Shown: piece after piece, positions 45,901-57,843 of the stretch
How positions within the stretch are numbered: the first letter of the stretch is position 1
How the letters are laid out: every line of letters begins with the position of its first letter
NCBI GenBank assembly: GCA_003117195.1
Contig: BDSI01000239.1
Coordinates: 1 to 64,000 of the forward strand
Source of the DNA: Eudorina sp. 2006-703-Eu-15
Lineage: Eukaryota; Chlorophyta; Chlorophyceae; Chlamydomonadales; Volvocaceae
Reading direction: 5' to 3'
Length of the DNA stretch: 64,000 nucleotides
The notes under the pieces: model-generated
What the model was told of the DNA's origin: nothing
Databases searched by the model: none
What the model saw: the letters and a program-made list of their open reading frames with translations, nothing else
Program-made: the position numbers and the translations under genes

Positions 45901-48900
45901 CTGCAGCTGAAAGGTTGAATGTGTCACGAGCAGCGCTGCTGACTTGGCAAGACACGGGTGAAGCATGCAGTTCCAGCTTGAGTTTAAGTTGGTAGGCTTC
46001 TAGCAGCCACGCAGGATCCATGGTGAAGTGTGTTAGCCACTGCTGATTGGATCTAAAAGCTAGGTAATTGTTATATGTTCCAGTTCTTCTACTTGTTTGG
46101 TGCACAGATTGCCACGCACCTGACCCGGTTGGGAACAAGTATGGTTTAGAAGCAATTTCCAACGGTGGAACATCTGGGTCAGTGTTATTGAGGTGTACAT
46201 GTTTTGTTGTTTGACATTCTGCTGCCAACACAGAGCCCATAACAGGGAGAGGATTGGAAGCTGTTGTGGAGGTAGGCGGTGTTGGACGATGGCATAGATG
46301 TACATGATTAGATATAGCTGTTGCGGAGACGTGTGTATTGGCAATGTGAACGTTAACTGCTGGAATGGGAGCGCGAGCTGCTGCCGCCGCCATGACTGGC
46401 AGGTGTACTGGGTCAAGGAGTGGGTGGGGGCTGCGGTTGCTTTCGAACAGCGTGACATATTTTCTAAAGAACATGCTTGTACTTTTCAGACGTTGAATCA
46501 TTGCAGCTACCGCTGTACGAGTAGAATCTGACATGTTTGAAATCAGCTTAACCATAGGTCCCAGGTAGCCAGCTGTTAGGCTTGCAGCAGTAGCTGGGCC
46601 TTCTCCGCGAGCATAATAAAAATCCCGTGTTAAGGTGCCGAACGATATAATAGGGGTTAAGAAAGACATGGCCGCTAGTGCTTCATGTGGTTGGCGCAGG
46701 AGCCATTTGCGGTCAGCAGTTGTAATGTTTGTCAGCCAGTTTCTGTTAGCGTTAGGTGTTTTGCTGTTAGGGAGGCATCCCTTACAAACACGTACAGCAG
46801 TGCCATTATTTTTGGACTTGACCCAGTGTATGTTGTGTGGGCACTCAAGCACACCAGGAAGATTATTTATAATTTCACCTGGTCCGAGTTCATACCAGCG
46901 CATATGATTAGTGAAGTACGCACCGGTAATTTTATCTCCAAGCACAACAGCTGAACACAGAGGGCACATAATTGCATTTGTAAGGCAGTCCTCCATGTGC
47001 TTACTGAGGCTGTCGTGCAGGGCATATGCTGTACCTATAGCGTCATCGGTTAGCCCACACTGCCAGCCCCACCCACCGCCATTTGAGCCACCAGGCCCGC
47101 CTTGGTCCGGTGGTAGATGCTGGTAAGGCACTGGAGGCACTGGAGGCACTGGAGGCACTGCTGGCACTGGAGGCGGTGGTGCAGGTGTTGTCGTGGTACT
47201 TGGGACAGTTGGTTGTGGGACCTGAAATGATAGGCATATGTAAATTATGTCAGATGAATGATACGTATCAATAGGATTACTGAGACATAATTGAAATGCG
47301 TACGCAGTAGCATTCAATGGCCGAAATGGAAGGCCAATGCGTAGAAGAATGAGTACAGTTCATGAATGGAGAAGATCCAGTGTAATGACTTTGGAAGAAG
47401 TATGAATATATAAATAAAGAAATATAAATACACAAAGTAATGACTTCCGAAGAAGTATAAAGAAATATAAATAAAGAAATATATATACACAAATATATAT
47501 ACACAAATATATATACACAAACAAATATATATACACAAAAGAATATATATAGAAAGAAATATATATACAAAGAAATATATATACAAAGAAATATATATAC
47601 AACGAAATATATATACAAAGAAATATATATACACAAACAAATATATATACACAAATATATATACTCAAATACACAAATATATATGAATAAAGAAATATAA
47701 ATAAAGAAATATATATACACAAAGTAATGACTTGCGAAGAAGTATAAATATATAAATAAGCAAATATAAATAAAAAATATATATATATACATGTATATAT
47801 ATATATACTTCTTATGTATGCTATGCGGCATGATTGGGACCGCCATGTTAATGCTGATGGAATTACCTGTTGTTGTGTGTGGGTTATCATGATGTGCTGC
47901 ATTTGTTGCAGCTGCTGTTGCAGCTGTTGAATTTGGAGCTGGGCTTGTGAATCAGGCGATGGCTGCGCATGGCTGAGTGTTGGCGGTTGTGTTGGTGGCT
48001 GTTGATGCGGTATGGGCGTGCTCGGATGTTGTAGAGGGTCCTGTAGTGGCGGTTGTTGCACTGTTGCTTGGGCCTGCTGGGTAGTAGGTGGAAATAGATG
48101 GGGCATAAAGGCAGGAGATGCTCTTACATTGGACGTGCGTAAATATAGAAGAATGAATTTCACGATGTTCAGCGTGGCAGTATGGCTGAATTCCTCGAAG
48201 CAATGTATATATTGGCAGTAAGTGGGTAATTTGGCAATGGAATGACGGCGTTCTATCCGGTGACGCAGAATGGTGGAATATTTCATCATGGAACACTGTA
48301 CAAGGCGGTATGTATTGTTGTTGTGCTGAGTGTGTCATATGAATAGCAAAGATGGCGTAATTTGTCTAATATTTATGATTATGGTCGTCGTATTGTTGAA
48401 TGGAATTAAATCCTATTATGCAATTCGAATAGCAGTATAGTAGCACACATGTCACAATGGCTAACACCTCACGACATTGCAGTATGAAATTCTTACCGTA
48501 TGGAGGAACTGCTGGTAGGCTCCAGCTGAGAACGTTGGAGGTGTTGCAGCGGGGGGTGGCGATGTGATTGGAAGTTGTACAGGCTCTTGTTGTGTCGTTT
48601 GTTGCACTGTTGGATTTTGCTGGACGTGGGCCTGCTGTGTAGTTTGAAAAGGAGGGATGGGGCATAAAATTGGTGTTGGCATAACTGGGCACGGTCTGGA
48701 GAATGAGGCAATGTGAGGCCAGGATTCTATGTGATGATTTCAGAGGATGACAATGGCTGTTGTAATGACAATGTCATAGGAATAATAGGCATTGTATAAC
48801 TAGGTGTAGGCCCTAAGAAGGCGACTTTATGTATTATGCAAGCAAGCAATAGAAATATTGCAGGTACGCACTTACCATTTGCAGGAACTGCTGGAAAGCT

Positions 48901-50218
48901 TGCGTTGAGAACGGTTGATGTTGTGGAGGAGTAAGTGGCGTTGTGGTCGGCGGTACAGGAGAATGCGCGGTGAAAGGTGGTGCAGGTGCTGTAATAGGTG
49001 GTAGAGGCGGCGGTATTGGAGGTGGTGGCGTTAGAGGTGGCGATGTGGCAGGTTGAGCGGTATTTGGTATTGGTTGTTGTGCCTGGTGACCTCGCTGCGC
49101 TTCCATGAATTGTAGAAACGCTGCATACTGCTGGGAGGGGTCTGTAGCCATGGTTCCTGCAATTAGCGAAAAAGGAGCAATATTTATGAGAATATTCATG
49201 AAAGTGATAACCAGGTACGTAAATGGGGCGGGGGCTGTTATTATTATTAGTAAAACACAAGGCAGACGTGTAGTGTTTATTAAGCAAACTGTGATGTCAA
49301 CTTTACATGAGTGTATGTTTATGCAGCGTCCACCCGCCTGGCGGAAATGACCTAAGTGAGCCCACCCATGTAAGTATGTCAGTAGTGGTGAAAGGTATGT
49401 AAGTATGGCGAAATATTGTGAAATTCGCTTGTTAGCTGTTGATGACTACGGATATATATGGAAGTGGAAGAGTGCGTGATTGAGGGCTTGAAATTTATAG
49501 ATGTAATGCCAAAACGAATATCGAAACGTCTGCGCATAGCTGTGTCTTACCTGGTAGTACCATGATTAAAAGTAACAGTCCCAGCGCCAAGACAGCGTTG
49601 CAGAAGTTTGCGGCGGTCCACGTTGTTTTTTGAGGCACTTTGACGCAGGTAGCAATGGAGCAAGTTTTGGATCGCGGCAGTGGACGGCCGGCAACTGTGG
49701 ACGCCCATACTGCAAGGAATGACATGGCGCAGGAAGGTCAGAAGTGTTGACATGGCGCTGGCAGAAGCAAACGATGAGCAGATGGGTGCTTCTGATGTTG
49801 TGGTGATAAGCGATATCAGGCACACATGAAATAGGAACAGTCGTAAGGTGCCAGTCATATGAGAACCGTGACGCAAGCAGAAGACATAATACATGTGCTG
49901 GTGACAGCAACGAAAAAGTAAAGGGTGAAGCGCGGGCAAGGGTGAAGCGCGGCAAATTATTGCAAGGAACACGCATGATACGGGGCACTTACAGAAAATG
50001 GATACGATGGGCGAGCAGGAGAATCGGCCGCAGACCAAACAGCGCCATCGGGAATCAGGCGGTTTGATACACAGCTTAAGGCCTGTAATGCACACGGTTT
50101 GTTAATATGACGGTTGGACGCATCAGACCGGCTATGAACGCAATGGAAGCTTACCATTGTAGACGGCGATGAAGAGATACAGGAAGGCGTACATGGCAAC
50201 GGCGACGCCGTTCATCAT
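42944..50218 (-). CDS. Helitron Rep-helicase gene of H2, seven exons, 1,739 residues
   Basis: Exons: 50218-50155, 50082-49993, 49709-49551, 49156-48876, 48634-48497, 48076-47867 and 47221-42944. All introns are GT/AG, phases 1,1,1,0,0,0, total 5,220 nt with no internal stop. Residues 1-21 are hydrophobic; 22-52 have a C-x2-C (C36, C39); 88-103 form a second hydrophobic segment; 105-314 are Pro/Gln-rich with a Gln coiled-coil-like end. Then come Cys pairs (CPLC 400-403, C-K-G-C 460-463), Rep motif 1 (FFLTITCN 794-801), HUH motif (CHAHLAI, H884 and H886), Y2 motif (Y1010, Y1014), and Pif1-type helicase motifs: Walker A 1340-1347, IDEISM near 1415, GDKHQLP near 1454, HKVQGD near 1681, VALSRV near 1707. 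Helitron Rep nicks and joins single strands; the helicase unwinds 5'-3'. Translation could instead begin at M107 in exon 4 (ACCATGG). Confidence 0.92.
47395..47830. repeat. AT-rich repeat (AAATATATATACACAAA type) in an H2 intron
   Basis: Many imperfect units of AAATATATATACA/AAAGAAATATA, with AATGACTT-x-x-GAAGAAGTAT repeated at about 47384, 47441 and 47725. It fills most of the intron before exon 7 and makes that intron the longest of the gene. Open frames across it (Ile/Tyr-rich) are repeat artefacts. Confidence 0.9.
49225..49250 (+). repeat. Solo inverted element end in an H2 intron
   Basis: GGGGCGGGGGCTGTTATTATTATTAG is the reverse complement of the inner arm of hairpin 1 and part of its loop. 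It lies alone in the intron between exons 3 and 4, without hairpins 2 and 3, and stops exactly at TTATTAG before TAAAACAC. This probably marks the true 3' terminus of the element family, with the sequence after TTAG being flanking DNA. Confidence 0.65.
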
Positions 50219-52104
50219 AGGTGTTAAACACGTTCACGCGCCATAAGTTTGAGCGTGTCGGCGAGTATAGCAGTATTAAGTTCTGAGAGCAGCGAGAAAT
50301 TTATACCGTTGGCGTGGTCCGTGCGGGCATGTATTTGTCATACATGTGCGAGTTGTAGTAGCCTACCATGTAGGGAAACGGAGGTGTAACTGTTTTGCAA
50401 TGAAGCTGATAAAATGTGCATATTTATGAATGATATCGAGGCAACGACTATAGTGATGAATGGGGAAAGTAATATCGCACACTATCGATCAGTTCGTGAC
50501 GGGGTATACAGATAGTGTTAATTCGAACCTCTGCAGCTGTTATGGACGGATATCATGAAGCGCTGAAAAGCTGTTTTTGATGGTATGAATATGTCGGTGT
50601 AGAATTGCGTATGGTAATGGTTTAGTGTTTGAAGTCGAGCAAGTCCGGGCAGTAGAAGGTACGCTTGCGAACCTGACTGATGGTGTAATTTGTGGAATGC
50701 AATAATTCCGAGTGATACTGTTTAGTGTAAGACGGTGAGGCGATTTCAAGTGTTAGTAATTGAAATCGGCTGAGAAGGTAGCATTAGTATTGTAGAGTCC
50801 TTCGTGCACGGGCATGTGACTAGTGTGTGTCACAGGTATTGTTGTGGCTGTATCGACGCCGAATTTTGACATGTGTAATACAAAGTTATGCGAAGAAGAG
50901 TTTTAATGTATAGGCGGAGAAAGACGGCGTGTTAATAGTTGTATTGCCTAGCAGTCGAATGCGTATGGCGATTGAAAATGGGCTTCCGAGATGAAGTGAT
51001 TGTGCGTGGCAACATATGCGTATGCAAGGCAATTACAACAGCAAATGGAAACAGTAAGAGGACGTTGAAGAAGCAGGATCGTATTATTGGTGGACATGAC
51101 GGCAAGATATTTACATATCGCAACCAGACCCAGCAATGCAATACATGCTTTGCTCGTTAATGAATGGGGATGCAACTTGAAGCAATGTGGGAACGTGAAC
51201 GAAATATGATTCATCGGAACATGAACGCGCGGTTCAGCCCGGGCCGCACCGTTATTTTGTTAGATACGGAATATTGCAATAAAAGCTGTGCTGGTTAAAG
51301 AAGGGGGAAAACGGCGGACCATAATGGTGTACTGCCTTGCAGTCGAGCGATGTGTGGCAAGTCGGGAGGCAGCTGGAATGTAATATGGCCGCAGTCTGTA
51401 GGCATACCATTCCATTAGCTTTCGGGAGCGCGCGGAAATAGTACAGTCAATAAAGGAGAGCTAGCTGCGCGGCTTTACAAAACGACGGCCCAACGAAAGT
51501 GAGAAGCTGCGAGCGATTTGAACCCGTTCACCGACCTCAGCAAACGACACAGCACCAGAGAGCGGCAACAGCATGGTAACAAACAGTAATTTAGTAGAGT
51601 AAAGAAGTAATCCAGTTCAGCAAAGCGTGTGCCGCGATGCGTGAGGATGTCTGGTGTCTTCAGGGTCAGTCATTATGCGATATAGTATTACATATGGTGT
51701 AATAGCATCATGGGGTGATCGGAACGGTGAACTCAACAGCGAGCGTCGTCACTGAGTAACAGGAACGGGATCGCTAGGCGGGGGCACGGCCCCCCGGCCC
51801 CCCATCCAATACAGTTCAGGACGACGAGGAATGTAATCGCTTTCAAAGTCATCATGAACATAACGAGGCAGGCAGGCGCATAATTTATTGCGGCGAACAG
51901 GAAGTAAGCGAGCAGTGGTCGTGAGCGCTGTGGGTTGTTGTTGTTTTGCTTTACTGGCAAGCGCAGAAAAGTAGATAAAGGAGGGATACAAGAATATTTG
52001 AGCGGATGGAATGAAGAAGAGATTGCGTTCCGGAATTGTTTACTACGAGATGATGTACGACGAGGAATAGTAGCTCGTCAATTTTGTGTAGCGAACCTAT
52101 AAGA
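50219..52104. other. 5' region of H2, no gene seen
   Basis: Upstream of the first exon. Copies of the CTGCC-CAG-TCGA motif lie at about 50943 and 51332. From about 51310 it resembles the 5' parts of the short units. A C-rich patch (GCGGGGGCACGGCCCCCCGGCCCCCC) lies at 51778-51804. No gene is supported. Confidence 0.5.
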
Positions 52105-53950
52105 GGCGGGGGCAATAATAATAATAATAATAACAATACTAATAATAATAACAGCCCCCGCCCCATTAGAAAGACTATTCAGGGATGAAAAAGGGGTTTC
52201 GCGGGGGGCTAGGCCCCCCCGCACCCCCCCTTAATGGACAGGGGGGGAACCCCCCCTGTCGATCCCCCCTGGCATGACAAGGCAGTGCTGTCATATATGA
52301 AGTACTAAGAAGGAAATGAGTGATGACATGAAAGGATACAAACACCATCGGATGGGAGCTGAAAGCAGAGATGTATGTGCATGTTAAATGAGGATGCAGG
52401 CACAGTCAGGCAACAGCAGACATGATAGGCAGCAGTGCAGGGATGCATGGTAAGGCAGCAGGTACAGTATCATGGCAGTTTGCACTTCATCGTTGTGGTG
52501 CCCCACCATGACGATGGAAAGCAAGCTGCCATGATAATGTAGGATTGTGGGATTGGAGGGCTTGTTCATTGGACGTGTTATCCCGAGCCGCGACACTATC
52601 AATAAGGCAGTATGCGACAGGCGTCAGGCGTAGTGCTGCAAAGACATTACACAGTCGTGCGTGCGGACAGTAACGTTGGATATGAGTTGCGAATCGCGGA
52701 TGGAGCCTTATCCGCACAAGGAAAAGAGCGGCAAGCATTATGAAGCACACCGCGATGGAATATCATCCGACAACACCTTAATTACTGTCACGAATTAAGA
52801 GGTCCGCAGCGCTTAAAAATGATGGTTGAGGAATTGACGAAGCGGCGGGCCACAGATACCGTACGTAACATGACGTCAAGTGCGGTAAGAAACGCGTGCG
52901 ACTGATAAGCATCCAGAAAGGGATTTAAAACGAATGCCAGTGGTGTAAAAACAATCCCCTGTACTGATGCGGACAGCAACTTATTAAAGCAATGTCGGAA
53001 CATGACGTTAAGTGAGTTAAGAAACTCATGCGACTGAAAAGCATCCAAAAGGAAATTTAAAACGAATGCCAGTGGTGTAAGAACCATTGACAGTACTGAA
53101 GCGGAAAGCAACTAAGCACTAAAGCTATGTCGGCGGGAACATGAAATATTACGATCAATCGCAACATGAACGATGAGTTCAGCCGCGCGCCAAAGCCGCA
53201 CCGTTATAATATGAAATAAGCAATAATGTGATGGACGTGTTGTTAGGTTAAGAACGGAGAAAACTGTGGGCCATACAGGTGTACTGCCTTGCAGTCGAGC
53301 GATGTGTGTCAACTCGGCAGGAAGCTGGCCTGTAAAAAGGCAGCAGTCTGTACGCATACCAATAGCTTTCGGGAGGTAAATAGTACGGTCATTAATAGAG
53401 AGCTGCGCGGCTTCGTTCACAAAACGGAGGCGCAACGAAAGTGGAAAGCGAGGAGCGATTTGAACCCGTTCACCGACCTCAGCAGCAAAGGACACAGCAC
53501 CAACGTGGCGTCTCTGGCAGTGGTATGTACGTGACGAATGTTGAATGCGCTGAAGAATGGGCAGGACAACGTGGTCGTCAAAACTAGCAAACGCGTTCGT
53601 GAACGCGTTCGTGAACGTAGCGTTGCACTGTCTGCTCGCAAGCGGAATGGAATACTACTCAGCGGAATCGTCATAATAATGAATCATCGCAATAGCAATG
53701 AATGTCATCATCACGCAGCAGAACTAGGCAGAAGCATATTTTGCAGCGAAAAGGAAGCGAGCGGTGCCCGCGAGCGTTGTTGTTGTAATGCTTTGTGGTG
53801 CTGCTGGCAAGCGCACGGAAATAGACGATAACGTTGCGGATAATGGAGCGGATAATGGTTTGCGTTCGATTCCGGAATGGTCTACTACGTACGAGATGAT
53901 GTACGACGAGGAATAGTAGCTCGTCAATTTTGTGTAGCGAACCTATAAGA
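52105..53950 (-). mobile_element. Short Helitron-like element U2
   Basis: This ~1.85-kb unit is closely related to U1, U4 and U5, starting with the cassette and ending with CGAACCTATAAGAGGC. No convincing gene. Confidence 0.75.
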
Positions 53951-55986
53951 GGCGGGGGCAATAATAACAATACTAATAATAATAACAGCCCCCGCCCCAT
54001 TAGAAAGACTATCCAGGGATGAAGAGGGGTTCCGCGGGGGGGCTATGCCCCCCGCACCCCCCCTTAATGGACATGGGGGGAACCCCCCCTGTCGACCCCC
54101 CCTGGCATGACGAGTCAGTGCTGTGATGGATAGAGAAGAGCCACATGGCAGACATGAAAGGAAAGCAGACATGAGAACCCACATAGCAGCTGAAGAAGGA
54201 TGAGCATGATTCTGAGACTCTGCCAGCAGGTATAGTACACATGCATGAGAATGCACCTGCATGAGGCAGGTACAGTATCATGGCAGTTTGCAATTCATCG
54301 TTGTGGTGCCCCATCATGACGATGGGAAGCAAGCTGCCATGATAATGTAGGATTGTGGGTTTGAACAGGCCGTTTATTGGAAGAGTGGAAGAGTGTTGGA
54401 GCGAGGCGTGCAAGCGGTTGGAAAGTGGATGACGAAACGAAGAGTGGACATGTTATCCCGAGCCGCGACGCTAAAAGTAAGTAAGTATGCTAAAGGGTTC
54501 CTACGTAGTGCTGCAAAGACATTTCACAGTGGTGCGGACATTAACGTCGGAAAGTGAGTTGCGAATCGCGGCGCCCGATCCGCACAAGGAAAAGAGCGGC
54601 AAGCCTACCTTCACATCAAGCACACCGCACTGCAACATCATCTAACAACACCGTAATTGCTTTCACGTAAAAAGAGGTGCGCAGCGCCTGAAAATGACGG
54701 TTGAAGGATGTCACGAAGAGGCCGGCAGGTGATGACGTTAAGAGAGGTAAGAAACGCATGCGACTGAAAAGCGTAAAGACGGAAATTGAAAAGGAATGCT
54801 ATGGTGTTAAAACAAATCACAGTACTGATGCGGAGAGCAACTTAAAGCAATGTCGGAACATGAACGAAATACGATGAATCGCAACATGAACGCGCAGTTC
54901 AGCCCGGGCCGCGCCGTTATATTGTTAGATAAGGAATAATGCAATAAATGCTTTGCTCGTTAAAGAAGGGGGAAGCAACTGACCATAATGGTGTACTGCC
55001 TTGCAGTCGAGCGACGTGTGGCAAGTCGGGAGGAAGCTGCTTATGATGCACACCGCGATGAAATTTTATCTCAAAACACCGTAATTGTTGTCACGTAACA
55101 AGAGGTGCGCAGCGCTGCAGAACGACGGTTGAAGAATGTGATGACGAGCAAAGCGGGCTTACCATGACGTCAAGGCAGTTCCGAAAGGCATGCAACTGAG
55201 AAGCATCCAGAAGGGAATTTAAAATCAATCGCAGTGGTGTAAAAACAATTTACAGAAGTGACGCGGACAGCAAGTTCAGATCATGAAAGACGATGAATCG
55301 CAACATGAACGCACAGTTCAGCCAGAGCCGCGCCGTTATAATATTAGATACGCAAAAATGCGAGGAACGTTTTGTTAACTTCAGGATGGAGGAAACGGCG
55401 GGTCATACAGGTGTACTGCCTTGCAGTCGAGCGATGTGAGGCAAGTCGTGAGGAAGCTGGAATGTAATATGGCTGCAGCCTGTAGGCTTACCATTAGCTT
55501 TCGGGAACGAAATTAATACGTTCATCATTAATACAGGCGGCTTGACAAAACGACGGCCGAACCAAAGTGAGCTGCGACGAACGATTTCAATCCCTCGTTC
55601 ACCGACCTCAGCAAACGAAGAATGGACAGGACAGTCTCAGGTCATCAGCAGTACTCGCAAACGCGCGGCGGCGAATGAATCAGTGGAATAGCCATGAATG
55701 CCATAATAATCATCAGCACTAGGCAGAAGCATACTCATATTTCAGCAACCAAGGAACAGGAAGCGAGCGGTGCGAGCGAGAGTAGTATCGGAAAGGACTA
55801 TAGCAGAACTACTGGTATCGTAATAAATAAAGAGGTATCGGAAGCAGGAATCTACGAATCGCGACGGTTGGAATCTAGCGGAGCTGCTTTCCTAAACAGG
55901 TCTCGGAAGAGGTTTCGGGGCGCGTGCAGTACAAAGAGATGTGTGTCGTACGAGCGAGATGAAGATTTTGTAGCGAGTATATAAGA
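53951..55986 (-). mobile_element. Short Helitron-like element U3, diverged
   Basis: This ~2.04-kb unit has the same cassette and 5' end but a more diverged interior with extra copies of the internal repeat. CTGCCTTGCAGTCGA occurs twice, at about 54995 and 55415. It therefore looks older than its neighbours or derived from a different parent. No convincing gene. Confidence 0.72.
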
Positions 55987-57843
55987 GGCGGGGGCAATAA
56001 TAATAATAATAATAATAACAATACTAATAATAATAACAGCCCCCGCCCCATTAGAAAGACTATTCAGGGATGAAAAAGGGGTTTCGCGGGGGGGCTAGGC
56101 CCCCCGCACCCCCCCTTAATGGACAGGGGGGGAACCCCCCCTGTCGATCCCCCCTGGCATGACAAGGCAGTGCTGTCATATATGAAGTACTAAGAGGGAA
56201 ATGACTGATGACATGAAAGGATACAAACACCATCGGATGGGAGCTGAAAGCAGAGATGTATGTGCATGTTAAATGAGGATGCAGGCACAGTCAGGCAACA
56301 GCACACATGATAGGCAGCAGTGCATGGATGGTAAGGCAGCAGGTACAGTATCATGGCAGTTTGCAATTCATCGTTGTGGTGCCCCACCACGACGATGGAA
56401 AGCAAGCTGCCATGATAATGTAGGATTGTGGGATTGGAGGGCTTGTTCATTGAAAGTGTGTTAGCGAGGAGTGCACACAAGTGGTTGGAAGGTGGCTCAC
56501 AAAACGAAGAGTGGACGTGTTATCCCGAGCCGCGACACTATCAATAAGGCAGTATGCGACAGGCGTCAGGCGTAGTGCTGCAAAGACATTACACAGTCGT
56601 GCGGACAGTAACGTTGGATATGAGTTGCGAATCGCGGATGGAGCCCCATCCGCACAAGGAAACGAGCGGCAAGCATTATGAAGCACACCGCGATGGAATA
56701 TCATCCAACAAAACCTGAATTACTGTCACGAAATAAGAGGTCCGCAGCGCGTGAAAATGACGGTTGAGGAATTGACGAAGCGGCGAAGCGGCGGGCCACA
56801 GATACGTAACATGACGATAAGTGCGGTAAGAAACGCGTGCGACTGATAAGCATCCAAAAGGACGATGACAGTACTGATGCGGACAGCAACTTATTAAAGC
56901 AATGTCGGAACATGACGATAAGTGAGTTAAGAAACTCATGCGACTGAAAAGCATCCAAAAGGAAATTTAAAACGAATGCCAGTGGTGTAAGCACCATTGA
57001 CAGTACTGAAGCGGAAAGCAACTTGAAGCTATGTCGGCGGGAACATGAAATAATACGATCAATCGCAACATGAACGATGAGTTCAGCCGCCAAAGCCGCA
57101 CCGTTATAATATGAAATAAGCAATAATGTGATGGACGTGTTGTTAGGTTAAGAACGGAGAAAACTGCGGGCCATACAGGTGTACTGCCTTGCAGTCGAGC
57201 GATGTGTGGCAACTCGGCAGGAAGCTGGCCTGTAAAAAGGCAGCAGTCTGTACGCATACCAATAGCTTTCAGGCGGTAAATAGTACGGTCATTAATAGAG
57301 AGCTACGCGGCTTCGTTCACAAAACGGCGGCGCAACGAAAGTGGAAAGCGAGGAGCGATTTGAAGCCGTTCACCGACCTCAGCAGCAAAGGACACAGCAC
57401 CAACGTGGCGTCTCTGGCAGTGGTACGTGACGAATGTTGAATGCGCTGAAGAATGGGCAGGACAACGTGGTCGTCAAAATTAGCAAACGCGTACGTGAAC
57501 GCGTTCGTGAACGTAGCGTTGCACTGTCTGCTCGCAAGCGGAATGGAATACTACTCAGCGGAATCGTCATAATAATGAATCATCGCAATAGCAATGAATG
57601 TCATCATCACGCAGCATAACTAGGCAGAAGCATATTTTGCAGCGAAAAGGAAGCGAGCGGTGCTCGCGAGCGTTATTGTTGTAATGCTTTGTTGTGCTGC
57701 TGGCAAGCGCACGGAAATAGATGATAACGTTGCGGATAATGGAGCGGAGCGGATGGTTTGCGTTCCGGAATGGTCTACTACGTACGAGATGATGTACGAC
57801 GAGGAATAGTAGCTCGTCAATTTTGTGTAGCGAACCTATAAGA
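55987..57843 (-). mobile_element. Short Helitron-like element U4
   Basis: This ~1.86-kb unit is near-identical to U1 over most of its length, including the (AAT)n cassette. It lacks part of the internal duplication around 56860. No convincing gene. Confidence 0.75.

Larger units (their letters stand above)
40809..52104 (-). mobile_element. Autonomous Helitron-like element H2 (apparently intact)
   Basis: This ~11.3-kb unit lies between cassettes at 40809 and 52105. The gene order on the minus strand matches H1: Rep-helicase (50218-42944), four-repeat protein (42790-42045), a 3' region of about 1.07 kb unlike that of H1/H3, and the cassette. It has no frame break in either gene. It also contains a solo inverted element end in an intron (49225-49250) and an AT-rich intronic repeat. 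Confidence 0.92.

Noticed and set aside
43119..46954. Plus-strand frames of 60-95 codons opposite the Rep-helicase exon
   Set aside because: Shadows of the long minus-strand coding exon.
47277..47846. Ile/Tyr-rich minus-strand frames
   Set aside because: Translation of the AT-rich intronic minisatellite of H2, not a membrane protein gene.
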